Source: Rotaria sordida (lineage: Eukaryota > Rotifera > Eurotatoria > Philodinida > Philodinidae). Taken from it: 64,000 nucleotides of DNA. Under the pieces are notes generated by a model. It ran no database searches. It had not been told where the DNA came from and saw nothing but the letters and a program-made list of their open reading frames with translations. The DNA is taken from assembly GCA_905250125.1 (NCBI GenBank), contig CAJNOL010000122.1, forward strand, positions 124,001 to 188,000. Direction: 5' to 3'. The position numbers were made by a program, and so were the translations under genes. Positions 1 through 13,300 of the stretch are shown here, one piece after another (the first letter of the stretch is position 1; each line of letters starts with the position of its first letter).

Positions 1-3000
1 TTAGCAGAAAGTGAACAAATTCGTCGTGAAGCAGATAATATTGGTCCACGAGCTGAATTAAATTATTGGAAACGACGTATGACAAAATTTAATTTTTTAC
101 TTGATCAAGTTAAAACACATAAAGTTAAAGTTGTTTTAACTATTTTACAAACTGCTAAATCAAAACTTATTCAAGTAAAATTCAAAAAGAGAAAAATTAA
201 TTCTAAATATATACATATTTTTTTTTGTAGCAATGGAGAGCACTTGATGGAAAAATTACTGATGCAGCTAATGAAGCCAAAGATAATGTACGATATTTAT
301 ATACGTTAGAAAAATTTTACGAACCATTATATAATTCTGATCCAGTTGCAATGCTTGAATATATACCCGGTTTGATTAATGCTGTACGAATGATACATTC
401 AATTTCACAATATTATAATACATCTGAAAGAATGACATCTTTATTTATTAAAGTAGGTTTGCTTTTTTTTTTACAATCGTAAACTAATGAATCAAGTGTA
501 GATAGTAAAATCTTTTTTGTGATTAATATTCATTAAAAAATGATTAGCGTAATCTACGCAGGATTAAAACGTGAAACACGATGTCTTGTCAATTGCAGGA
601 AGATTGTTTTATTCTATCTATTTTGGAACATATCTCTTCACTATCCTTCTCTAGAAATGTAATAAGGACGTACTGAGGACGGTGAGTCTAAATTTCTATC
701 CCTATACTTCACTTCTTTTAGATCGTGTCTAAAACATGTCAAACACACTAGAAAGAAAATTGTTCGCTTTTATCATTACTTTTTTTTTAATCGATCATTA
801 ATTCTATTTACTATTCAATGTGATCGGATCGTTCGTCGTCGATAAAATGTTGTAATCTTTTATGGTGCTATATAATTATACATCGGCAATTGATTTTTTT
901 AGAAAGGAACGATAAAAAGTGAAGAACAATAATGAGGAAATACTTTCGTCTATGAAAAGAATATTCAATACTGCATTAAGAAAAGATTGATACATTTAAA
1001 AGATCTAAATAACTTTTCTAGTGTTATACCAGACCTCGAAATGGGTCGCCCGGCCCGATGATTTTATCCTTTTTTGACATAACTTATTCTGAGATCTGGC
1101 TCACCCCCGAAAGGGATACGGGAAGCTTCTTCATGCTACCTTCCCTTGGCCATCACTTTTTATAAAAGGCAAAAAATATGAAATAGCTGTCTATTGAGAA
1201 AAAAAAATCTTTGTAAACGAAGTTTCTTTCGACCCGGAACGGGCCATAAAAAAGTGATCGAATTTCGAGGCCTATTTTATATTGCAGAAATCTTTTGTAT
1301 CGACATCTCTCGAATTCTTTCAATGAAATAAAAATGTTAGATCAAATCGTTTGTATTTTATATAGCTCTTGGAAACGTTACTGATGTCTACGTAATTTAA
1401 TAAAATTTTCGACAAGAATTTTTCGAATATACGTTTAGGAAACTTTACTGGAGTTGGTCAATACCTTTTCAAGATTATATTCTCTCATTCTTTTTCTTCA
1501 CTTTCTAAAAAAAAAATTAATTGGTGATAGACAATTATGCTATACTAAAAAAAATATTGCAACAAAAAGTCTTAGCATCAAGATTGACACAATTATGACT
1601 AAAATATATTGATCAAGTCTTATATTTTTCAATTTAAGTTTTATTTTTATTAATGAAAGATTTTCAAAAAAATTCATACAAAATCAAAATATGAAAAACA
1701 GTGAAGTTGTAATGGTTAAAATAATATTTCTTTCAATGGTCAGTAATTCTTTAATCTTAATATTATAAAAATATTCATTAAAATACAACATATAACATGC
1801 ACAGAAGGAATGTACCTTGTCACTATACATCTAACAAATTTTTGCCATAGATTGTTGATAACTAACAACTAGACACGAGCAGGATCAAGTTTTTTTTTGT
1901 TTCCGGTTTTGATTAGCATGAGGACTCGAAAATCAGTAAGTTTCTGACGTCCTACTGTAATCTATTTTATCTCTAATATTCTGTTTTTTTTTTATTGAAT
2001 GCTAACATAAATATGAGTAGTGTGACGTCAGTATTATTCTAATCTAATCTACTATTAACTCATTATAATCTGATTAAAAAAAATTTTTCATGAATGTTTA
2101 ATAGATAACAAATCAGATGATTACATCATCGAAAATTTATATAACTAATAATTATACTCAAACAATTTGGTCACAAGATCAAGCACATGTTATATCAAAA
2201 ATACGTGATTGTATAAAATTAAATGAAGAATATCAACGTCATTTTCAATTAACAAAAGCTAAATTAGCATCAAGTTCATCTGAACGTCCATTTGATTTTA
2301 GTGAAATGTATATATTTGGTAAATTTGATTCGTTTATACGACGATGTGAAAAAATTATGGATGTATATTCAATAATCAATATGTATTCACGTTTGGCTGA
2401 ATCAAAAATTGAAGGTATATCATCATTTTATGCGAAATTTAATGGTATTGTTATAACATTAAAGAAAAAAGATTATGATTTTTTGGATCAACGTAAACAA
2501 GAAATAGATAATGATTTAGATGAATTTCGTCGTTCAGTAGCTGATCTTCATCAAAATCTTAATGCATTTCTTGATAAATATTTTGATTCTATAAGAAATA
2601 CTGAACGTGCATTAACAACATTAAAACGTTTTGAAAAATTACAAATACCAAATATAGGTTTAAGTGAAAAATATGTCAAGATTTTACAACAATATTCTAA
2701 AGATCTTGATTTAGTAGCAAAAATTTATCAAAGATATTCTAAAGAACCACCTATTTCAAGAGATTTACCACCAATGGCAGGTATAAAAACTTTGATAATT
2801 GTTTTTTTTTCAATATTTTTATTTTTATTTTTGAAGGTCGAATTATTTGGGCTCGACAATTATATAAACGTATTCAACAACCTATGGATATATTTGTTGC
2901 TAATAAAACAATTCTTGAATATCCTGATGCAAAAAAAATTATAAAAAATTATAATCAATTATCTAAAGTTCTTCTTTCATATGAAATTGCATTTCATCGT

Positions 3001-6000
3001 GGATGGCTTCGTCAAGTAGATGTTGTGTCAACTGGTATTCATTCAAGTATATTAATACGTGTTGATCATGATGAAAATTTAGCAGCTAGTTCAAGTAATT
3101 CATTTTCATCATCAATAATAAAATCAACATCTCAAACAAATCCTGAATATTTAGTTAATTTTGATCCAAATATTCTTACATTAATACGTGAAACTCAATG
3201 TTTAGCACGTTTAAATTTAGAAATACCTCGAGAAGCTGTTCTATTAGCTCAACGTGAAAATATTCTTAAAAAATATTATCAAGATTTAACACAATTAGTT
3301 GAAAAAAATAAAAATTTACGCGAAAAAATTCAACATCCATTTGAAGCACTTTTAACACCAAAAATTCATCGTTTAAATGATATTATTCAACCTGGTTTAA
3401 CTTCAATAACATGGGCATCATTAACAATTGATGATTTTGTTAATACAGTTCGTTGAATTTCTTTACTTTTTTTTCTTCTAAATCTTTCTTTTTTTTTTCT
3501 CAATAGGTTAATGCAGCATTAGATGAATTTAATTTAAATTTAGAACGAACAAATAATCTTATAACATATCGTATTAATGCTGTATTTGATGAAATAACTG
3601 GAATACCTCTTTGTGATTTACCAGAAGATGAACCTATAACACCAGGAGAATTTTTACAACATACTCAAGTAAATTAAAAAGAAAAAAAAAGAAATGATTT
3701 ATATTTGCTTTTTGTAAATAGGAATTATGTAATTATGCATCAAAACAAATACAAATAAAATCTCATCATGTTGAAGATGCTGTACTTGAAGTTATCGATC
3801 TTTTATGTGGAGATTTGATTGATAAAAATGGTGATGGTGATTTACAAGTACAATATTCAAATGTTGATTTAGATTTTGATAATGATGAATCTGATGGTTA
3901 GAATTTTCTTATTGTGAATAAAATCATTCGAAGATCTTTATTTAATTCTAGGTGAAAATACAAGTGTTAATGATTCAAATTCACCAAAACCAACTCGACC
4001 AACTACAACAAATCGATTACGACAAACTTCAGCAACAAGAACATCAACAGGACGAAAAAAATCTTCAAATCTTTTAACAACATCTTTACGTCATAGACGT
4101 AAACAAAAAAAAGAATATCTACAAAATGCTATTACAGAATTACTTCATTATTTTAGTCATCAAAATCTTGATGCTATTATAAAAGTTATAAGAATAACTT
4201 TAGAAAAAATACGAAAACGAATTGCATCAACATTTATTTATGGTAGAAAAACAACATAGTCTTTTTCTTTTTTTTATTAAATTAATTCATATTTGATTTT
4301 CAGATCAAAATTATCGAGAAGTACCAATATTTAAAGTTTTTGCTGAATTAATAATACCAAATATAACTTTACAACCTCAAATTGATGAAGTACAGAGTTA
4401 TTTAAATAAAGCTATACATACAATTATTAATATTTCAAAAAATATATCACAATGGAGTAAAGATCGAAAAAAAGTAAGTGAAAATAAAAATAAGAAAAAC
4501 CAAAGAACTTAGATTTAGTAGAAAGAAAAATTTATTGAGTGTTGTTGATTCTTAATTTTTGTAGATAGTTCAATAGTTCTTGAAATTTTGTTGAAGTATT
4601 AACTGACATTAAAGAATTCTTAAGTTGACTTTCAATGATTTTTATTTCCTGAGCAGATCTAGCAAACAAGTAGATTTCTTTGATACATGTTTTTCTTCTT
4701 TAAAACTACATGAATATAATTTAATCACAAGAAATTTAATCGTAAATAAATCTGCTGTTTCAGAAAAAACATGGACCAACAATGGATATGTACTCTGCTG
4801 AACATGAACGATATGATGCATTAAATCCTACAAAAGACCGTAATAATGAAAGATATCCAACTAATATAGATAATAATTCAGAATCATATACAACAGATTT
4901 ACATCCTCAAAGGCTATCAACTACTTCAGCTAATATCAATACTCGAACACAAGTCAATGAACGTGTCCGTCCATCACAAACATCCAAAGTTCAATTTACA
5001 TTAGATAATAATTGTTTCAAAAGTATATCTGAAAATAAAGATATTCTGAAATTAATAGCACAATTAGCAACATGTATCAATACAACAAAAACCGTATGAA
5101 ATAAATAATTTTATTTTTTATTTTTTTTTTGTTTCTATTTTGAATTTTTTTTTTGATCAATAGGATGTTACAAAAGCACTTCAAATTTTTACACGCTATA
5201 AATCATTATGGCAACGAGATCGTGATGATGAATTAAGAATTTTTATTTCGAAAGATCCTCATGTATCTGAATTTGAAAATAAAATAAAATATTATGAAAA
5301 TATTACATCAAATATTAATTCACAACCACAATTTATACCTGTTGGACCATTAGCTATATTTACTGGTATATTTTATTTTATTGTTTATGTTGAAATAATA
5401 AATAAAATAATTCTTTATATGATTTATCATTTTAGAACATTTAAAATTTGCTCTTAACCAAGAAGTTCGCGATTGGATTGTCCTTTATGGTCAATCATGT
5501 AATACAAAATATCAAAAAGAATTACATAATGTTTCAAAATTTATTGAAAATATTGAAAAACGTTTATCACGTGAAATTAAAGATTTAGAAGATATTCGTT
5601 TAATAATGATGGCAGTTAAAGATTTAAGAGAACATGAAATATCTATGGATATGAGTATAACACCTATTGAAGAATCTTATGCTATGCTACAAGCACATGG
5701 TATTAATATAGCTCGAGAAGATATTGAACAATCAGATTCACTCCGATATCGATGGGGACGATTACAAGCTCGTTGTGTACGATGAAAATTTTATATACAA
5801 TATTGTCTAAATAAAAAATTTTTCTTTCTTTTCAGACTGATGTGACATCATTATTACTTGATATTCAACCAAAATACCGATCAGAATTAATTAAAAATGT
5901 TAAATTATTTATACGAGAATGCGGACAATTTTATATTGATTATGAACGACGTGGACCAACAGTACCTGGTTTAACACCACGAGAATCAAGTGATAGACAA

Positions 6001-7331
6001 ATTTTATTTCAAAGTCATGTAGAAAATTTATATAAAAGATATGAAACATATCATGGTGGAGAAGAATTATTTGGTTTACCCGTTACTGAATATCCTCAGT
6101 TAGAAAAACTTCGAAGAGATTTATTATTATTACAACGTCTTTATAGTTTATATAATAAAGTCTTAGATACTGTTGCAAGTTATTATGATATAGCATGGGT
6201 TGATGTTAATATTGATAAAATTAATCAAGAATTATCTGATTTTCAAACAGCTTGTAGAAAATTACCAAAAGGTTTAAGAGAATTTCCAGCATATCATGCA
6301 TTAAAAAAAACTATTGATGATTTTAGTGAATGTAAGTTTTAATAAAGATAAATTTTCATTGTATATATTTTAAATATAGGTTGTCCTCTATTGGAAATGA
6401 TGTCAAATCCTGCTGTAAAAGTTCGTCATTGGCAACAAATAGCTGGAGTAACTGGTGTACATAATTTAGATGTTGAAATGGAAGATTTTCGTTTGAGAAA
6501 TGTTATGGATTTACCATTATTAGAATATAAAGAAGATATTGAAGATATTTGTATTGCTGCTGTTAAAGAACGAGATATTGAAGCAAAAATAAAACAAGTT
6601 GAATCTGATTGGAGAACGCAAGAATTTACTTTTGCACAATTTAAAGGTCGAGGTGAATTATTACTTAAAGGTGATCGAATTCAAGAAGTTATTAGTCTAT
6701 TAGAAGATTCACTTATGTTACTTGGTTCATTAATGTCAAATAGGTTTGTAAATTTCAAAAATAAAAACGTTTTTTTTTTTCTTCTAAGATTTTTCTTTTG
6801 TATAGATACAATGTTCCATTTCGAAAACAAATTCAAAAATGGGTTAAAAATTTAACAGATACAAATGAAATTATTGAAAATTGGTTGCGTGTACAAAATT
6901 TATGGGTTTATTTAGAAGCTGTTTTTGTTGGTGGTGATATTGCTAAACAATTACCACAAGAAGCTAAACGTTTTTCATCAATTGATAAATCATGGCTTAA
7001 AATAATGTCTAAAGCACATGAACAACCAACTGTTGTACAATGTTGTACAAATGATGATACATTAAAACAACTTTTACCACATCTTCTTGAACAACTTGAA
7101 CTTTGTCAAAAATCTTTAACCGGTTATTTAGAACGCAAACGTCTTTTATTTCCACGTTTCTTTTTTGTTTCTGATCCCGCATTATTAGAAATTTTAGGTC
7201 AAGCTAGTGATCCACATACAATTAAAGCACATTTATTAAGTGTTTTTGATAATATTAAAACAGTGCGATTTCATGAAAGAGATTATGAAAAAATTTTAAA
7301 TATTCAATCATCTGAAGGTGAAATAATTGAT
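1..7331 (+). CDS. DNAH5/DNAH8: Dynein heavy chain exons 1-14: tail and linker
   Basis: Exons: 1-174, 231-452, 2105-2780, 2837-3447, 3507-3668, 3722-3896, 3952-4242, 4304-4473, 4764-5093, 5164-5365, 5436-5776, 5836-6331, 6380-6743, 6806-7331. They encode the N-terminal stem region that binds intermediate chains and neighbouring heavy chains, then the linker. Conserved stretches include [20 protein letters not shown] in exon 2, the GEELFGLP region in exon 12 and [19 protein letters not shown] in exon 14. Exons 6-7 and 9 carry low-complexity S/T/N/R-rich segments that look like lineage-specific insertions; exon 9 (4764-5093) is the least family-like and is supported mainly by frame, clean splice sites and the [14 protein letters not shown] motif at its end. 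Exon 4 uses a donor written gttcgt; a donor 4 bp further on would give an immediate stop. Confidence 0.9.
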
Positions 7332-10300
7332 GTAAGTTTAATTAATTTTTATTCATAACAATTCTATTAATTTATTTGATTTAGCTTGAAAAACCTGTTA
7401 AAGCAGAAGGTAATGTTGAAGTATGGCTAATGTCTCTTCTTAAAGAATCTCAACGATCTTTACATGGTGTTATTCGTCATGCCTATAATGCTTTATCTGA
7501 TTCATCATCATTTCATCTTATTGAATTTCTTAATAGTTATCCATCACAAGTTGGTCTTTTAAGTCTTCAAATAATTTGGACACGCGATACAACGGATGCG
7601 TTACGTCATGCAAAAATAAATAGAAATTTAATGCGACAAACAGCAAAAGTTTTTAACGATCTTCTTGAAATATTAATTGATCAAACAACAAAAGATTTAT
7701 CACCTGTTGAACGTACAAAATATGAAACATTAATAACAATACAAGTACATCAAAAAGATATATTTGATGATCTTTTACAATCAAATATACGTTCTGTAAT
7801 GGATTTTGATTGGCTTAAACAAACAAGATTTTATTTTAATGAAGATTTAGATAAAGTACAAATAGCAATTACAGATGTTGATTTTACTTATATGAATGAA
7901 TTTCTTGGTTGTACTGAACGTTTAGTTATTACACCATTAACTGATCGATGTTATATTACATTAGCACAAGCATTACATATGAGTATGGGTGGAGCACCAG
8001 CTGGACCAGCTGGAACAGGTAAAATGATTTAATCGAAATCCTTAGTAAACAAAATTTTCCTAAATGAAAATTTTCAAATTATTCGGTTTATGTTAAAAGT
8101 CATAGTAGTCATTTGTAGAAGAAATCATCCACTTCAGTTAAAACTTTCAGAACAGTATATATTGGTTATGAAATTTGTTTATAGATAAAGGTCCAGGATC
8201 AATATTCCTTCGTTCAATTTTTCTGATAATACTGAATTACAGATTGAAAAAACAGTAAAATAGTCATAATTTCAGAGAGATTAATCTTTTTCAAGGTTCT
8301 TCGAACCTTATATATGAGTAAAAGACTCACTTGTTCGATGCGTCATACTTGGACGCCATCCCTCGTAAGTGTTTTGATTCTAAAAAGTTTTAAATTTAAA
8401 TTTTATGACATGATTTTAATTACTAAATGCTTTTAATATTTTAGGAAAAACTGAAACTGTAAAAGATATGGGACGAAGTCTTGGAAAATATGTTGTTGTA
8501 AGTAAAAAAAAAATATGTAATTGTTTTTTTAAAGTGAATCATTCAATTTTATCTACAAAATAGGTATTTAATTGTTCTGATCAAATGGATTTTCGTGGTT
8601 TAGGTCGTATATTTAAAGGTTTAGCTCAATCAGGTTCATTTGGTTGCTTTGATGAATTTAATCGTATTGATTTACCTGTACTTTCTGTTGCTGCTCAACA
8701 AATAGCTATTGTTCTTGCTTGTAAAAAAGAAAAAAAACGTAATTTTGTTTTTACTGATGGTGATGTAATCGAAATGAATATGGAATTTGGTATATTTTTA
8801 ACCATGAATCCAGGTTATGCTGGTCGACAAGAATTTCCTGAAAATTTAAAAATTAATTTTCGTTCTGTTGCTATGATGATACCTGATCGTTTACCAATTA
8901 TTCGTGTTAAAATGGCTGCATGTGGTTTTAGAGAAAATATTTCTTTATCAAAGAAATTCTATACACTTTATAAATTATGTGAAGAACAACTTAGTAAACA
9001 AGTAAGAAGAATTTTTTTAGTGATGCATACAGTAACTGTCAAAATTATTCAATCACGTATAAATTTGACTTTTTGCTCTTACCGTAGCTGCTATAAAGAA
9101 TTCAAATCTTGACTTGTATAGAGATCATTGTTTCCAATAAAGTTATGAGAAAATTATATTTCTTGTTATATTGTGCAAATCCGAATTTTCTAAAGAGCCA
9201 AAAGCCTCAACTTTCAGCATACAGAGCAGGATGATAGAACAGAATATCCTCAACAAAATAAGACGTCCGTAAATGTTCGATCGCTTTTCCGGTGAGAGAC
9301 CGTAGTGAGTAATATAAAAACCTAAGAGAGTTCTATTGTTGTAGCCTTTATTCTTGAGTTGTCGAATTTTTATTGCATTTTTTAACACAAAGCTGTGATT
9401 TCCTCAGGTTACCATGAAAATCGAATTTCGAGTTTTGATTTGAAACTTTACACAAATGAACCTTTTAATCACATTAATTCATTGTGAAAGTTTCATTGAT
9501 TTTTGAATCTCCTAGTCTGAAATATGAATACTGAAAAAGTTTCTGATAATTCTTCTTATACTGATACTTCAGAATACTAAATATTTCAATGAGTGAAATT
9601 TTCACAATGAGTTAGTGTCATTGAGAACTTCATTTGTACAAAGTTTCAAGTCAAAACTCAAAACTCGATATTCATCGTGACCTGATATAGGGAGCACATC
9701 TTAGTGTTAAAAATGCAATAAAAATTCGATGTCTCCAGAATAAAGACTCAGACAATTGAGCTCTCTTAGACTTTTACACTACTCACCATGACTTCTCACC
9801 TTAATACAGTCTCAATCAAAAAGCGATCGGACATTTGAGGACGTTCTACTCTATCGTCCTACTCCGAGCGCTGAAAACCTAGACTTTCATTTCCTTATAA
9901 CTTTATTGGAAACATTTTCTCTATTCATATCACTATTTGAAATTTTTAAGACAGATACTGTAAGAGGAAAAAGTAGAATTAATACTTGATTGAAGAGTTT
10001 TGACGGCTATTGTATATAACAAAAATATAATCATGATTAGGTTCATTATGATTTTGGTTTACGAAATATTTTATCTGTCTTACGAACATTGGGTGCAGTT
10101 AAACGTGCAAGTCACGATGATTTAGAAAAGACAATTGTTATGCGAGTACTTCGAGATATGAATTTATCAAAATTAGTATGTTGATTTGTTGTTTTTTATT
10201 TTTTTATAAAAATTATTCTATTTTCATATAGGTTGATGAAGATGAACCATTATTTATATCATTAATCAATGATCTTTTTCCAAATATAAGATTAGAAAAA

Positions 10301-13300
10301 GAAGTTTATCCAGAATTAGAAGCAGCTATTGATAAAGAAGCTCAATCAGCTGGACTTATTTGTCATCCATCATGGATATTAAAAATAATTCAAGTAATTT
10401 ATTTCATTCTCATCAAAATTCTTCTTGATCTTTTGTTATTGTGTTTTTTTTGTATAGTTATATGAAACTCAACGTGTACGTCATGGTATGATGACATTAG
10501 GACCAGCTGGTGTTGGTAAAACATGTTGTATTCATACATTAATGAAAGCTATGACAGTATGTGGTGAACCACATCGTGAAATGCGTATGAATCCAAAAGC
10601 AATAACAGCACCACAAATGTTTGGTAGATTAGATGCAGCAACAAATGATTGGACAGATGGAATATTTTCAACATTATGGAGACGAACATTACGTACAAAA
10701 AAAGGTGAATATATTTGGCTTGTTTTAGATGGTCCTGTCGATGCTATTTGGATTGAAAATTTAAATTCCGTATTAGATGATAATAAATCATTAACATTAG
10801 CTAATGGTGATCGAATATCAATGGCACCAAATTGTAAAATTATTTTTGAAGTACATAATATTGATAATGCATCACCAGCTACTGTTAGTAGAAATGGTAT
10901 GGTTTATATGAGTAGTTCTGGTTTAGATTGGCGACCATTAATACAAGTATGTATTCATATTGAATATAGAAAGTTGTTAGTGCAATCCTTGCATGATTAA
11001 AATGTAAAATATAATGTAGTTACTCTTGCTAATCATAGGGAATTTGTTTTATTCTATCTATTTTGGAACATATTTCTTTACTATCCTTTTATTTAATCCT
11101 TTAGATAGGCAATAAGTAGTTCATATATTATAATAAGACGTTATTGATATGTGGTATGTGATCGTATGTCAACAATATAGTTGTAACTAGTCGAGTTTGG
11201 TCGATTCGTTGTATCATTATTAATTGGTTACTGAGAATAGCTTCAAAAAACATTCATTTTCCTTTTTGTACTCAGGTTTATACAAAGATAAATATGCTAT
11301 ACTTCTATATGAAGCTAGACAAAAAGGTCATTTACTCATCAACTGATTGGTAAACTCCAAAACCTTGAGTTCTCTCACCAACGATGGAATCTCTTTAGAC
11401 AAACTTAACGCTTCTCTTCGAACGACGATCCAAACCTAAGTTTGATCTTTACTAAAACATATGATATAAGTTTAGCTCATGTAACATAGTTTTGATTATG
11501 CTTTTTAAAAAAATGAAATACATTTCGATTAAAGAAATAAAATTAATAGTTCTTGAAACCACGCTGTTTGATTGTTTTGATATGAAATATCTTCCAACCT
11601 ATGAAGACCGACCGGTCAGAATTTTATCTGGCATGAGGACCGAGAAGACGGCGTACCTTCGAAAATCTTGTTGACCCTCTCGGAGTTTTAAATCTCCCTT
11701 CCGAAAGAGAAATTCTAGATTGAACACTGAGACCGATTACGACTCTGATTAATACTGTCTGTCATGTTCATGGGAATCCAAGTTTGTATCCTTGTATTTC
11801 AACACTCCTTTCAAATCGCATTTCACACAAAAGAAAATTAAATATTATTTTCAATAGGGTTGGATTAAACGTGATCGATCAAGTTATGATGGTGAAATAT
11901 TAATGCGTTTATTTGAATCATCATTTCCATTTATATATCGATATTTTTCTCTTTATCTTAAATCAAAAATGCCTGTACTTGAATGTATGATTGTCTCACA
12001 GGTAGAACTACTTTCTTTGATTTTTTTTGTTTTACTTTAAAATTTTATTTTACTTTAAAATTTTAAATTCAGGCATGTAAATTATTAAATGGTTTATTAC
12101 CATCAAAAGAAGCTAAAGATCAATTAACAGTTCAACATATTGAACGTTTATATGTATTTGCAATAATGTGGTCAGTTGGTGCTTTTCTTGAATTAGATGA
12201 TCGAGCTCGTTTACAAGATTATTTATTGAATAATACAGATGGAAATTTTCGTTTAAATACACCTCCAATATCATCTATTAATGAAGAAACAATATTTGAT
12301 TATTTTGTTCATGATAAAACTGGTGCATGGGTACATTGGAGTAGTGTTGTTACTGAATATATCTATCCAAAAGATCATGATCCTGAATATGCATCTATTC
12401 TTGTACCAAATGTTGATAATGTTCGAACAGGTTTTCTTATTGATACAATAGCAAAACAACATAAAGTAAATAAAACTTTAACCAAAAAAACAAATAGATT
12501 AATTAAAATTAATATGAATATTTTTTATTTTTTGTTAGTCTGTTCTTCTTATCGGTGAACAAGGTACAGCTAAAACAGTTATTATAGAATCATATATGAC
12601 GAAATATAATGCTGAAAAACATATACATAAAACAATTAATTTTTCATCGGCTACAACACCAAATATGTTTCAAAGAATAATTGAATCATTTGTTGATAAA
12701 CGTGTTGGAACAACATATGGTCCAATAGCAGGCAAAAAAATGACCATATTTATCGATGATAGTACGTATGAGAACAAAGAAAAAAAAACGAATAAACGCT
12801 TTTCTTTTTATTTTTGATCAGATTATAGAAAATTTTTAATTTTTTTTTTTTTTTTATTATTTAGTTAATATACCATCAATAAACGAATGGGGTGATCAAA
12901 TAACAAATGAAATTGTTCGTCAATTAATGGAACAAAATGGTTTTTATTCATTAGAAAAACCAGGTGAATTTACAACAATTGTTGATATGCAATTTCTTGC
13001 TGCTATGATACATCCAGGTGGTGGTCGAAATGATATACCACAACGTCTTAAACGACATTTTTGTATATTTAATTGTACATTACCATCAAATACATCACTT
13101 GATAAAATATTTTCTGTTATTGGTAAAGGACATTATGTTAAAGAACGTGGATTTAATGATGAAACACGTACACTTATCGACAAGCTTGTACCAATTACAA
13201 GACGCTTATGGCAATTAACGAAAGTTAAAATGTTACCAACACCAGCCAAATTTCATTATGTTTTTAATTTACGAGATCTTTCACGTATATGGCAAGGAAT

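Larger units (their letters stand above)
453..2104 (+). other. Dynein intron 2 (1.65 kb) with repeat debris
   Basis: No coding sequence seen. It holds a block at 602-653 nearly identical to 11041-11092 in another intron of the same gene, and a GC-richer inverted repeat at about 1026-1276. The rest is AT-rich unique-looking DNA. Confidence 0.7.

Noticed and set aside
4540..4695. Minus-strand frame of about 50 residues, coiled-coil-like ([17 protein letters not shown])
   Set aside because: Protein-like in composition but short, within a dynein intron, with no ATG, splice partner or family match; could be a fossil fragment, not supportable as a gene.
9143..9388. 81-residue minus-strand open frame in the dynein intron
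   Set aside because: It lies inside the left arm of the 784-bp palindrome; the frame is a by-product of the repeat and resembles no protein.
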